DNA from: Parabacteroides sp. PM6-13
GTDB taxonomy: Bacteria; Bacteroidota; Bacteroidia; Bacteroidales; Tannerellaceae
Length of the DNA stretch: 64,000 nucleotides
Direction of reading: 5' to 3'
NCBI RefSeq assembly: GCF_029892605.1
Contig: NZ_JARXWF010000001.1
Location: 186,001-250,000 of the forward strand
The position numbers were made by a program, and so were the translations under genes. Below the pieces are notes generated by a model that saw nothing but the letters and a program-made list of their open reading frames with translations, had not been told where the DNA came from and did no database searches. Numbering within the stretch: the first letter of the stretch is position 1; every line of letters starts with the position of its first letter. Below, piece after piece: positions 35,723-44,363 of the stretch.

Positions 35723-38700
35723 TTATTGTCCGAGCACAATTAATTTATTGCCTTTTGTCGCCTCTTTGGAATAGTGAGTTTGGATAGCCGCTTTGTAGAT
35801 ATAGACACCGGGACGAAGGCGTGCACCGTCATTGCCCACCATATCCCAGCTCACAATATAGGACTTAAACAATTCCGAAGAACCCTTTTCCTGATGTTGC
35901 CAGCGCAGACGTCCGGCGGTATCGTAAACATAGAGTGAGACAGTCATCAGCGTCTCCGGCCGGTTGTGATCGAGACGAAACTCAACGCGTTCGCGTGCCG
36001 GATTGGGCGAGGCATTCACTTCGATCAAATCAGGTTTTAAGCCTTTTTCTACGATGAATGTGATCGTATCGCGCGTGGAGTTGCTATGAATATCCCATAT
36101 CATAAACTCAGCCGTATGCTCCCCTTCCGACAGCTCGGGGATAGGGAATACCACCCTTACCTCTCCTTCCCGGTCGGCCACATTCTCTGCATAATTATTC
36201 AATGAATAACTCAACGAAGAATTTCCGTCGATGATCAACATAATATCCTGCCCAACGGTATTGTTGCTTACGTTGATACCGCTTTGATCCCATACATTGG
36301 CGACAAGCAGAGGCGTGGGATTCACCCGGTCTCCGCTTACAAAAGTGGAATCGTTCAGATAAAGTGAACGGATCTCCGGTCCTTCGTTATCTTCCGGTTT
36401 GTTGGGATTGGTACCACCCAGCCTGAAGTAAGAGAAGTCGCCATTAGCCTCCGTACCGGTCGTTCCATCTAACGCGTAGAGGTTCATTTTCCCGAAATCA
36501 TTGGAATAGGAGATCTTATCGGTCAGCTGGAAAGAGAAACGGAAACGTCCGTTCTCCACCTGCGCATTTCCGGTGTGGAGCATATTGGCATATTCTGTGA
36601 ATGAAACCGTTGGATAGGGCGAGGTGGGGTTGTTCTTCAGCGTTTCCTTATCAACCTTACTATCGAGGAAGGCGAAATTAGCCGTTCCCTGAAAGTCGGT
36701 CACGAGTTGGTCGTCGTAGTCAACAATCTCCCCTTCGATCACCACCTCATCGTAGGCACGAAGTGTCTCCGGCTCGTCGCCAACCGGTTTGCCATTGATC
36801 GTTGTCACCTTCATGGAGAGCTCCGGATAGGCCAGTTGCATGGCCGGGTCACCGATCAGGATGAAGTTGAGACGGTTTCTGTCGTTGAGAGCATTTTTCG
36901 TCAACCGCATCACCTCACCAAAAGCATGTCTTTGTGTGTTTTCTTTAGGGAAAAGATTTTCGAATAATTTCTTGTTAAGCGGACCGTTTTTAGTGGATAA
37001 AACAACACGCGTGGTGGTAAACAGTCCGATACCACCGCTGGTACGATTCAGGAATACCTGTTCACCGGCCGAGGTAGCCACCGCATCGAAGCGGGTGAAG
37101 TCGCAGGTCGCCGTAACCCATAGAGGCAACCGCTCATGGCTGGCAGTATTGATATCCGATTCGATCAATATCTTCTCATCGCTCCATGCCTGGGTGTCTC
37201 CGTGCCCTATATAGTTGACAGCTAATAAGCCCGTCTTAAACAGATCCAATAGGCGTTTGCGCACCTCCGGATAGGTAGCGGGAGAGGTCGATTTGTCTTT
37301 CTTATAGGCATCGAAATAGAGCTTGTTCAACCGATACTCCGGGTGGTAGTCTTCCATATGCAGGGCGAGACTTTCCGATTGTGTCAGGTGCGTATTGGTG
37401 AATGAATCCGACGTGTTCCCGTCATCAGCTACCAGCGCGATACTGTTTTTCCAGATACCGGTCTCTTTATTATTCATGTAGTTGATGATCTTTTCTACCG
37501 CATAGTAGGCCTCCGATTGCGTGCGGACCGGCAGACGTCCGATACCGATATCCATCTTCCAGGAGGTGAGAGCGTTGTCAATATTGGTAGCGATTGCCGG
37601 TTGATCCTTAAGAATACCAAAATAATCGTCTGTTACAAACGAATTGATATCGAGGGAATTCTCGGATTGATAGGTGAGCAACACACGGCTGTGTATCTCT
37701 TCGGGTGGATACGCGCTTTTGATCTCCGTCACGAGACCCCGGTTGTCGTATAGGCCATCGCCGAAGAGCAATAGGTATTTCGGTTTATTTTCTCCAGACG
37801 CCTTGTCGTAAAGCATTTTCATCAACCGACGGTAGGCGCTGGCATCGGGCGTTCCGCTGGAGAATTCGTTGTAGATATCCTGGGCCATCACCACTTCAAC
37901 CGAGAGTCCATTTGCTCTATGCGCGTCGGCCAATCGTTCTGCCTGTTCGCGGAGGAAAGGAAGAGTGATGATGATCATTTCAATATTTTCCAGACGATGC
38001 AGGTTCTGATTAACCACATCGCCTGTTTTGGTCGGAACAATAAACCCACCGTTATTCGCTTGCACCAGGGCAAATTCGCGTAAATCTCCGGCTTCAATCG
38101 CAAACGAAAGTTCAGAACCGTTGAGCGATGTCTGCATCAATTTCACATCCGCCGGATCGGTCACATCGAACACCAGCGAATGGGCATTGGCGCCCTGGAT
38201 CATAAACCGTGCATCCATACCGATCGACTCCACGCTGCGAAACAGGGTGTATGCTCCATACGGTTGAAGCTGACGCTTTACCTGCATACGGATATAGTCG
38301 AGATGGCAGTTCTCGTGGCTTGAACGGTCGTAGGATACTTCTACTTTGATCTTTTCCGTTTTGTCTCCTGTCCAGGTTTTGTTAATGGTTCCATCTTTGG
38401 CTCTTGTGTAGGTGCTGCCGTCGTCTCTAACCGTCGTAGAAACCGTCGTGTTGCCATTGATGACCATAGTAAAAGTGCCCGTTTCATTGTTTGTCCGGGC
38501 AATGGCGCGCATCGAGACTTTCGCATTGTCGTTGGTGATACCCGGAAAGGAGAAGTCGACGGTGCGGCTTGTTCCGCGCAGAGATTCGCCGAACAGTTGG
38601 CGACCGGACTGGTTGACAGATACCAGTTCTTTCTCATGCACCTTGTAATCATCATAGGTTTCGATGACTCTTCCTGTATTGTTATCTTTTCCCGGATCGG

Positions 38701-39133
38701 TTTCCATCTCCTTCGGTTCAAAGAAATCGCTCAGGAAATAATATCCTTTGGTTGAATAAGGGTTGTTGATATGTTCAAATCGATAGTCTCTACTGTTATA
38801 CTCCCACCGTCTCACGCCTCGTCCGTAGAAAAGAATAAAGTTATCGCCTCGCCAGAGCGGTACGGCCGGCAGGTCGTCATGCCAGGAGAGGGTGAAATCT
38901 TCCTGCAAAGGCCAGCCACCATACCCATACACACCCACCTTTTCGGGGGCGCTGAAGCCCATTTTCTTCAGCTCGTCGTAGGTCAGCTTGCAGACGCCTG
39001 TCTCTTCGATCTCAATCCGTACCCATTTGCCTTCATGCAGTTTGGAGACAGAGGTATACTCAATCTTTTCTGCCCGGGCAAACAGACCGACAAAACACAA
39101 AAGGAGAGTTATATATAACGTACGATTCATCAA
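35723..39133 (-). CDS. porU: Type IX secretion system sortase PorU
   Basis: PorU cleaves the C-terminal signal of T9SS cargo and attaches the cargo to A-type LPS at the cell surface. The 1136-residue protein has a signal peptide (about 1-21), a large N-terminal beta region, and a gingipain-like C25 caspase-fold domain at about 385-745 with H644 (YIGHGDTQAW) and C677 (VTATCDFTRFD). An Ig-like region and a T9SS C-terminal domain at about 1040-1136 follow (NASPNPARERVEF, then RLRPGVYIYKA). Length matches P. gingivalis PorU. It is 6 bp after the FAH-family gene and therefore in the rex transcript. No other T9SS cargo protein with a C-terminal domain was seen in the window. Confidence 0.93.
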   Translation of the reverse strand: MMNRTLYITLLLCFVGLFARAEKIEYTSVSKLHEGKWVRIEIEETGVCKLTYDELKKMGFSAPEKVGVYGYGGWPLQEDFTLSWHDDLPAVPLWRGDNFILFYGRGVRRWEYNSRDYRFEHINNPYSTKGYYFLSDFFEPKEMETDPGKDNNTGRVIETYDDYKVHEKELVSVNQSGRQLFGESLRGTSRTVDFSFPGITNDNAKVSMRAIARTNNETGTFTMVINGNTTVSTTVRDDGSTYTRAKDGTINKTWTGDKTEKIKVEVSYDRSSHENCHLDYIRMQVKRQLQPYGAYTLFRSVESIGMDARFMIQGANAHSLVFDVTDPADVKLMQTSLNGSELSFAIEAGDLREFALVQANNGGFIVPTKTGDVVNQNLHRLENIEMIIITLPFLREQAERLADAHRANGLSVEVVMAQDIYNEFSSGTPDASAYRRLMKMLYDKASGENKPKYLLLFGDGLYDNRGLVTEIKSAYPPEEIHSRVLLTYQSENSLDINSFVTDDYFGILKDQPAIATNIDNALTSWKMDIGIGRLPVRTQSEAYYAVEKIINYMNNKETGIWKNSIALVADDGNTSDSFTNTHLTQSESLALHMEDYHPEYRLNKLYFDAYKKDKSTSPATYPEVRKRLLDLFKTGLLAVNYIGHGDTQAWSDEKILIESDINTASHERLPLWVTATCDFTRFDAVATSAGEQVFLNRTSGGIGLFTTTRVVLSTKNGPLNKKLFENLFPKENTQRHAFGEVMRLTKNALNDRNRLNFILIGDPAMQLAYPELSMKVTTINGKPVGDEPETLRAYDEVVIEGEIVDYDDQLVTDFQGTANFAFLDSKVDKETLKNNPTSPYPTVSFTEYANMLHTGNAQVENGRFRFSFQLTDKISYSNDFGKMNLYALDGTTGTEANGDFSYFRLGGTNPNKPEDNEGPEIRSLYLNDSTFVSGDRVNPTPLLVANVWDQSGINVSNNTVGQDIMLIIDGNSSLSYSLNNYAENVADREGEVRVVFPIPELSEGEHTAEFMIWDIHSNSTRDTITFIVEKGLKPDLIEVNASPNPARERVEFRLDHNRPETLMTVSLYVYDTAGRLRWQHQEKGSSELFKSYIVSWDMVGNDGARLRPGVYIYKAAIQTHYSKEATKGNKLIVLGQ

Positions 39134-39139
39134 TAAAAA

Positions 39140-39754
39140 TTATTTCACATAAAAGTCTAACAACTTTTGGTTGCCCAGCCATCCGGTCAGGTGATCGTCT
39201 ATTTTCACCGGGCCGACACCTGCCGGTGTTCCCGTGTAAATCAGATCGCCAATCTTCAGCGTCATAAAACGACTCACGTAAGCAATCAGCTGGTCTACCT
39301 TAAAAAGCATATCCGAGGTATTACCCGATTGCACGCTATTCCCGTTTATCTCCAGATGGAAAGAGAGGTTATTGATATCTCCTGCCTCTGAAAGAGGAAC
39401 AAACTCCCCGATAACAGCCGAATGATCGAACGCCTTGCTCAACTCCCACGGTAGCCCTTTGGCGCGGAAATCACGCTGTAGGTCGCGTGCCGTAAAATCG
39501 ATTCCCACCGTTACCTCATCATAATAACGGGAGGCAAAGCGTTCAGCAATATTCTTTCCGAGCCTGTTGATCCGCACCACCAATTCCGTTTCATACTCAA
39601 TTTGCGAGGAGAAATCGGGGATAAAGAAGGGTTTTCCATCTTTCAGCAGAGAAGAATCCGACTTCATAAAGATCGTAGGCTCTGCTAATTCTAACGAATG
39701 ATGCATCTCTTTATTGTGAGAAGCATAATTCATTCCGACAGCAATAATTTTCAT
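39140..39754 (-). CDS. Fumarylacetoacetate hydrolase family protein
   Basis: A 204-residue cytoplasmic metal-dependent C-C bond hydrolase or decarboxylase of the FAH family. It has the core MKIIAVGMNYASHNKEM, the metal ligand block in YETELVVRI, and the closing GDLIYTGTPAGVGPVK. The length is that of the minimal FAHD1-like catalytic domain, which often decarboxylates oxaloacetate or acylpyruvates. Start is 4 bp after rex and stop 6 bp before porU, so all three are likely cotranscribed; a functional link with sortase is not evident. Confidence 0.9.
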   Translation of the reverse strand: MKIIAVGMNYASHNKEMHHSLELAEPTIFMKSDSSLLKDGKPFFIPDFSSQIEYETELVVRINRLGKNIAERFASRYYDEVTVGIDFTARDLQRDFRAKGLPWELSKAFDHSAVIGEFVPLSEAGDINNLSFHLEINGNSVQSGNTSDMLFKVDQLIAYVSRFMTLKIGDLIYTGTPAGVGPVKIDDHLTGWLGNQKLLDFYVK

Positions 39755-39758
39755 AAGT

Positions 39759-40412
39759 CTATGGATTGAGCGAGTTTAATCGATTGTACATCACCGCCAA
39801 ATGGGCATACATAGAGGTGTTTTGTACCACAATATGTTCCGGCACGCGTATACGGAAGGGGGTAAAGTTCCAGATGGCTTTGATGCCTCCGGCTATTACC
39901 TGGTCGGTAATCTCCTGGGCGTTCTCTACCGGGACAGTCAGAATGGCAATAGTGGCATTCAGGCTCTTTTGTTTTTCCATGAATTCACGGATATGATAGA
40001 CCGGAATACCGTTGGTAACCTGTCCCGCCAATTCTTCTTTGCTGTCGAAACCGGCTACGATTTCCACACCATATTGCTTCAAGCCCGAGTCATGCAATAG
40101 GGCGCCCCCCAGGCTTCCTACCCCAAAAATGCAGGCTTTGTGTTGAGCCGTAAAGCCCAGAAAGTCTTCCAAAACATCAATTAATGACTGGATCTCATAG
40201 CCCACACGTGTTTTTCCGGAGATCTTCACAAAAGAAAGGTCTTTGGCTACCTGGCTGGCATCTACGCTGATCTCTTTCGCTATTTGGGTAGAAGAGACAA
40301 AAGTCTCTCCCCTCCCCTTGAGGAGTTTCACAAAAGCCAAATACCAAGGCAGCCTGCGTAGCGTAGGCTCAGGCACTTTACAGACTTGCTTTGAGTCGTC
40401 GTTGTTTATCAT
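39759..40412 (-). CDS. rex: Redox-sensing transcriptional repressor Rex
   Basis: Rex senses the NADH/NAD ratio and represses fermentation and respiration genes when NAD is high. The 217-residue protein has an N-terminal winged helix (VSSTQIAKEISVDASQVAKDLSFV) and a Rossmann domain with the dinucleotide loop IFGVGSLGGALL and GFDSKEE after beta-2. Length fits the family. It heads the rex, FAH, porU set on the minus strand and has a -7 box 40 nt upstream. Confidence 0.93.
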   Translation of the reverse strand: MINNDDSKQVCKVPEPTLRRLPWYLAFVKLLKGRGETFVSSTQIAKEISVDASQVAKDLSFVKISGKTRVGYEIQSLIDVLEDFLGFTAQHKACIFGVGSLGGALLHDSGLKQYGVEIVAGFDSKEELAGQVTNGIPVYHIREFMEKQKSLNATIAILTVPVENAQEITDQVIAGGIKAIWNFTPFRIRVPEHIVVQNTSMYAHLAVMYNRLNSLNP

Positions 40413-40452
40413 TGTCTGTTGGTATGTCTCTTTCTAAAATGCTTATAATGAA

Positions 40453-40460
40453 CAAAGGTA
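40453..40460 (-). promoter_or_regulatory. -7 promoter box of rex
   Basis: On the minus strand this reads TACCTTTG, a full TAnnTTTG match. No clear Rex operator (TTGTGA-N6-TCACAA) overlaps it. Confidence 0.6.
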
Positions 40461-40526
40461 CGCATTTTCGATGGTTTATATAGCGATCGAAATATGATTT
40501 CTTCCGAATACCCTCCAAGAGAAAGC

Positions 40527-40557
40527 AAAAGAGGCATTCCTTTCGGAACACCTCTTT
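40527..40557 (-). terminator. Terminator of the 6S-type RNA
   Basis: On the minus strand, CAAAGAGG-TG-TTCC and GGAA-TG-CCTCTTTTG form a stem with a GAAA loop and a short T-run. It lies directly after the closing stem of the structured RNA. Confidence 0.75.
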
Positions 40558-40559
40558 GT

Positions 40560-40762
40560 ATAAAGAAAGCCGCACCATTAGATATGAACAAACTCCGTAT
40601 GACAGGATTTGAGTGCTTCGTCACCTTTGTAATCCGCTGTGCTAAGCATACCCCGAAGGGCGCGGCCCGCCATTAGCAACGAGAGCGATGTCTCGGAATT
40701 GAAATAAACTTGATGAGTTTCCCAATCGAAAAAGTGCGGCTTAACTCCTCTTGTTTTTTTCT
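40560..40762 (-). ncRNA. ssrS: 6S-type regulatory RNA (Bacteroidales-1 motif)
   Basis: A structured non-coding RNA of about 200 nt, most likely the Bacteroidales 6S RNA. 6S binds the housekeeping RNA polymerase and lowers transcription in stationary phase. On the minus strand a closing stem AAGCCGCAC (complement of 40734-40742) pairs perfectly with GTGCGGCTT (complement of 40567-40575). A canonical promoter lies just upstream and a terminator just downstream. The position, directly downstream of rplT, is that reported for the Bacteroidales-1 RNA motif. An overlapping 66-codon reading frame is not a gene: its ATG lies upstream of the inferred transcription start. The exact ends are estimates. 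Confidence 0.8.
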
Positions 40763-40767
40763 TATCA

Positions 40768-40799
40768 CAAATATACACATTGACATCGACACTTCCAAA
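40768..40799 (-). promoter_or_regulatory. Promoter of the 6S-type RNA
   Basis: On the minus strand, TTTG (complement of 40796-40799), a 20-bp spacer and TATATTTG (complement of 40768-40775): an exact match to both Bacteroidetes promoter elements, the cleanest in the window. Confidence 0.8.
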
Positions 40800-40833
40800 T
40801 AATCGACAATCAATTTCTTTGTTATATAACAGA

Positions 40834-40866
40834 AAAAGGAGCCTCTTTGTTTAACAAGAGACTCCT
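40834..40866 (-). terminator. Terminator of the thrS-infC-rpmI-rplT operon
   Basis: On the minus strand, AAGGAGTCTCTT pairs with AAGAGGCTCCTT (one mismatch) across an 8-nt loop, followed by TTTCTG. It lies 25 nt after the rplT stop. Confidence 0.8.
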
Positions 40867-40890
40867 TCGGGTTTCATAAAGTTATGACAT

Positions 40891-41235
40891 TTACTTTACT
40901 TTGTCCACAATGGCTTTGAATGCTTCCGGGTGGTTTACTGCCAGGTCGGCCAACACTTTGCGGTTGATCTCGATTCCATTCGCATGTAAAGCGCCCATCA
41001 AACGGGAGTAAGACATTCCTTCCAGACGTGCAGCCGCATTGATACGTTGGATCCACAATGCGCGGAATGAACGTTTCTTGTTACGACGGTCACGGAATGC
41101 GTAAGTTAATCCCTTTTCCCAAGTGTTTTTTGCTACGGTCCATACGTTTTTACGCGCGCCATAGTAACCCCTGGTAAGCTTTAAAATCCGTTTTCTTTTT
41201 GCTCTTGAAGCAACATGATTTACTGATCTAGGCAT
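40891..41235 (-). CDS. rplT: 50S ribosomal protein L20
   Basis: The 114-residue L20 protein, needed for early 50S assembly. [19 protein letters not shown] begins it, the usual basic N-terminal tail, and [18 protein letters not shown] ends it. It follows rpmI by 106 bp in the conserved infC-rpmI-rplT order. Confidence 0.97.
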   Translation of the reverse strand: MPRSVNHVASRAKRKRILKLTRGYYGARKNVWTVAKNTWEKGLTYAFRDRRNKKRSFRALWIQRINAAARLEGMSYSRLMGALHANGIEINRKVLADLAVNHPEAFKAIVDKVK

Positions 41236-41341
41236 AATTCTAATCTGTTTTTGAATGTTAGCGCCATCTTCTTACGGATGATCTTTTTGGCTAATGCATT
41301 CGGTTAATAAAAATCTTTTTTAAACTCGCTTTTTTAGAAGG

Positions 41342-41539
41342 TTACTTCAAGCAAAGCATTTGCTTTACGTTGTTTACATCCGCTGCGTCCACCAAACCGA
41401 TGTGGGTCAGGTTTCTCTTTTGCTTCTTCGTCTTCTTGGTCAGAATGTGACTCTTGTAAGCGTGTTTTCTTTTGATTTTTCCTGTTCCGGTAAGGGCGAA
41501 CCTCTTTTTGGCACCGGAGATAGTCTTCATCTTAGGCAT
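41342..41539 (-). CDS. rpmI: 50S ribosomal protein L35
   Basis: The 65-residue L35 protein, recognised from [19 protein letters not shown] and [14 protein letters not shown]. It lies 54 bp downstream of infC and 106 bp before rplT. Confidence 0.97.
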   Translation of the reverse strand: MPKMKTISGAKKRFALTGTGKIKRKHAYKSHILTKKTKKQKRNLTHIGLVDAADVNNVKQMLCLK

Positions 41540-41593
41540 TTTGCTTTATTTATTTATTGTTTATAGTAAAGATCCACTGTGGATCTTTTTGTT

Positions 41594-42232
41594 TTATTCT
41601 TTTTCCGCTTCGTTGTCGCCGTTCTCTTCTTTTGGGCTCTCCTCAGACGGTTTCTTGATCACTTTGGGCTTGGCTGCCGGAGCTGTCGAAGCAGCGGCTT
41701 TCTTCGGAGAAAGCATGATAATCATGCGCTTTCCTTCCAATACCGGCAACTGTTCCACTTTACCGAATTCTTCCAGGTCGTTGGCGAAACGAAGCAATAA
41801 TACTTCGCCCTGCTCTTTGAACAGGATCGACCGTCCCTTGAAAAACACATAAGCCTTTACCTTGGCTCCCTCTTGAAGGAATCCTCTGGCATGTTTCAGT
41901 TTGAAGTTGTAGTCATGATCATCGGTCTGCGGTCCGAAGCGGATCTCTTTGACAACCACCTTAACCGATTTCGCTTTTTGCTCCTTCTGTTTCTTCTTTT
42001 GTTGATAAAGAAACTTCTGGTAATCGATGATCTTACAAACGGGGGGCACAGCATTCGGTGATATCTCCACAAGGTCGAGCTCACGTTCTTCAGCCATTTT
42101 CAGGGCCTGAAAAATTGAATATACGCCTTGTTCTACGTTGTCACCTACCAATCGTACTTCACGGGCACGGATGCGCTCGTTGATCTTGTACTGGTCTTTC
42201 GGACTTTCTCTCCTGGGAATTTCTCTCCTCAT
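41594..42232 (-). CDS. infC: Translation initiation factor IF-3
   Basis: IF-3 binds the 30S subunit and checks the start codon. The 212-residue protein has the IF3-N block ([16 protein letters not shown], then [19 protein letters not shown]), a Lys/Gln-rich linker, and IF3-C ([19 protein letters not shown]). It carries an extra Ala/Lys/Glu-rich C-terminal tail of about 35 residues, common in Bacteroidetes. The start shown is an ATG. It follows thrS by 24 bp. No separate promoter is obvious. Confidence 0.96.
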   Translation of the reverse strand: MRREIPRRESPKDQYKINERIRAREVRLVGDNVEQGVYSIFQALKMAEERELDLVEISPNAVPPVCKIIDYQKFLYQQKKKQKEQKAKSVKVVVKEIRFGPQTDDHDYNFKLKHARGFLQEGAKVKAYVFFKGRSILFKEQGEVLLLRFANDLEEFGKVEQLPVLEGKRMIIMLSPKKAAASTAPAAKPKVIKKPSEESPKEENGDNEAEKE

Positions 42233-42256
42233 TAAAAAGTTTTATTCTCCTCGTTA

Positions 42257-44224
42257 TTAGTTGTTTATAGCAGTCGACCTTTGCCAGCGATTCATCATTT
42301 CTTCTACCTCTTCAGTCAAAAGCGCTGCAAATGTAGCAATTTTCATCGAACCTTTATCACCTTCGCCCTGTTTTCTTACAGAAACCTCGCGATTTTCCAT
42401 TTCTTTCTCTCCGACAATCAGCATATAAGGGATCCTTTTCAGCTCATTATCACGGATTTTACGGCCTACCTTCTCGTTGCGATCGTCTACGATCACGCGG
42501 ATATCCGATTCTTCCAATTCGCGGGCAATCTCCCAAGCGTAGTCGTTGAACTTTTCGCTGATCGGCAGGATCGCCACCTGGTCGGGTGTCAGCCATAACG
42601 GAAACTTACCTCCCGTATGCTCGATCAATACCGCCACAAAACGTTCCATCGATCCGAACGGAGCGCGGTGGATCATTACCGGACGGTGTTTCTTATTGTC
42701 TTCACCGGTATATTCCAATTCGAAGCGTTCCGGCAGGTTGTAGTCTACCTGGATGGTACCCAACTGCCAACGGCGTCCCAAAGCATCTTTCACCATAAAG
42801 TCGAGCTTCGGTCCGTAGAAGGCTGCTTCGCCCAGTTCCACGCGTGCCGGCAACCCTTTCTCTTCGCAGGCTTCAATAATGGCGCGTTCCGCCTTTTCCC
42901 AGTTCTCGTCGGAACCGATATATTTTTCTTTGTTATCCGGATCGCGCAGAGAGATCTGTGCTTCGAAGTTTTCAAAGTCGAGCGCTTTGAAGATAATAGA
43001 AATAATATCCATTACTTTCAGGAACTCATCTTTCAACTGATCCGGGCGACAGAACAGGTGGGCATCGTCCTGGGTAAAACCACGTACGCGGGTCAGCCCA
43101 TGCAACTCACCGCTCTGCTCGTAACGATAAACCGTACCGAATTCCGCATAACGGATAGGCAGGTCTTTGTAAGAGTGCGGCGTGAGCTTGAATATTTCGC
43201 AATGGTGCGGACAGTTCATCGGTTTCAACAGAAACTCCTCCCCTTCTTGTGGAGTGTGGATCGGCTGGAATGAGTCCTTACCATATTTCTCATAGTGACC
43301 GGAGGTCATATATAGGTTCTTTCCACCGATATGCGGCGTCATCACCTGCTGATAACCATATTTCTTCTGAATACGTTTCAGGAAGTCTTCCAGTTTCAGA
43401 CGCAACTGTGTTCCACGCGGCAACCACAAAGGAAGCCCGGCTCCCACATTCTGCGAGAAAGCAAATAGTTCCAGTTCACGTCCGATCTTGCGGTGATCGC
43501 GCTTTTTAGCCTCTTCCAACAGAACCAGGTATTCGTCGAGCATCTTCTTCTTCGGGAAGGTGATACCGTAGAGACGTACCAGCTGTTTGCGTTTTTCGTC
43601 GCCCCGCCAATAGGCACCGGCCACATTCAGTATTTTAGCTGCTTTGATATACGAGGTGTTCGGAAGGTGCGGTCCCCGGCAAAGATCCGTGAAAGCGCCT
43701 TGTGTATAGGTGGTGATCGTACCGTCTTCCAATTCACCGATCAATTCTGTTTTATAGGTTTCGCCGCGGTCGCCAAACATCTTCATGGCATCAGTTTTCG
43801 TGATGTCAGCGCGTTTGATCTCTTCTTTGCGGGCGATCAGTTCCATCATTTTTGCCTCGATAGCCGGGAAATCACCCTCTTTGATGGTCATGCCTTCTCC
43901 CGGATCCACGTCGTAATAGAATCCATTTTCGATTGCCGGACCGATACCGAACTTAATACCCGGATAGAGCTCCTGCAACGCTTCCGCCATCAGGTGAGCG
44001 CTCGAGTGCCAGTAAGCATGTTTGGCTTCGTCGTCTTCCCACTTCAATAGCTTCACGGTAGAGTCTGCCTCGATAGGACGTGTCAGGTCCCATGTTTCAC
44101 CATTTACGCTGGCCGCCAATACCTCTTGGGCTAAACGGGAACTGATGCTCTCCGCGATCTGCAACGCGGTCGTCCCTTTTGCAAATTCTCTTACGGATCC
44201 GTCCGGAAAAGTAACCTTTATCAT
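42257..44224 (-). CDS. thrS: Threonyl-tRNA synthetase
   Basis: ThrRS charges tRNA-Thr. The 655-residue protein has a TGS domain ([17 protein letters not shown]), the editing domain with [12 protein letters not shown], class II motifs ([12 protein letters not shown], then [10 protein letters not shown]) and a C-terminal anticodon domain ([18 protein letters not shown]). The start is placed at the ATG complementary to 44222-44224. The frame stays open 33 codons upstream, but that part contains the -7 box and simple repeats. First gene of the thrS-infC-rpmI-rplT operon. Confidence 0.96.
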   Translation of the reverse strand: MIKVTFPDGSVREFAKGTTALQIAESISSRLAQEVLAASVNGETWDLTRPIEADSTVKLLKWEDDEAKHAYWHSSAHLMAEALQELYPGIKFGIGPAIENGFYYDVDPGEGMTIKEGDFPAIEAKMMELIARKEEIKRADITKTDAMKMFGDRGETYKTELIGELEDGTITTYTQGAFTDLCRGPHLPNTSYIKAAKILNVAGAYWRGDEKRKQLVRLYGITFPKKKMLDEYLVLLEEAKKRDHRKIGRELELFAFSQNVGAGLPLWLPRGTQLRLKLEDFLKRIQKKYGYQQVMTPHIGGKNLYMTSGHYEKYGKDSFQPIHTPQEGEEFLLKPMNCPHHCEIFKLTPHSYKDLPIRYAEFGTVYRYEQSGELHGLTRVRGFTQDDAHLFCRPDQLKDEFLKVMDIISIIFKALDFENFEAQISLRDPDNKEKYIGSDENWEKAERAIIEACEEKGLPARVELGEAAFYGPKLDFMVKDALGRRWQLGTIQVDYNLPERFELEYTGEDNKKHRPVMIHRAPFGSMERFVAVLIEHTGGKFPLWLTPDQVAILPISEKFNDYAWEIARELEESDIRVIVDDRNEKVGRKIRDNELKRIPYMLIVGEKEMENREVSVRKQGEGDKGSMKIATFAALLTEEVEEMMNRWQRSTAINN

Positions 44225-44255
44225 ACGATTTTTGCTTTGTTTTCTGAATAATCGG

Positions 44256-44263
44256 CAAAGATA
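44256..44263 (-). promoter_or_regulatory. -7 promoter box of thrS
   Basis: On the minus strand this reads TATCTTTG, a full TAnnTTTG match, 31 nt before the thrS ATG. No T-box-like leader is visible. Confidence 0.6.
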
Positions 44264-44273
44264 GTGCTTTTTA

Positions 44274-44360
44274 GTTGAAAGTTGAAAATTGAAAGTTGAA
44301 AGTTTTTCCAACGTTACATTCACTATCCATTATCCATTATCAATTTTCCATTATCAATTA
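44274..44360. repeat. Simple repeats upstream of thrS
   Basis: Units of GTTGAAA/ATTGAAA type (44274-44304) are followed by units of TATCCAT/TATCAAT type (44324-44360). They fill the gap between the TPR gene and thrS and resemble the CATTA repeats at 34407-34440. Confidence 0.65.
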
Positions 44361-44363
44361 ATT

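Noticed and set aside
40578-40778. 66-codon minus-strand reading frame between rex and rplT
   Set aside because: Its ATG lies upstream of the inferred transcription start, and the stretch folds by a 9-bp closing stem into a 6S-type RNA.
40818-40830. TTGTTATATAAC as a Rex operator
   Set aside because: Lacks the TTGTGA-N6-TCACAA pattern and lies next to the rplT terminator, not over a promoter.
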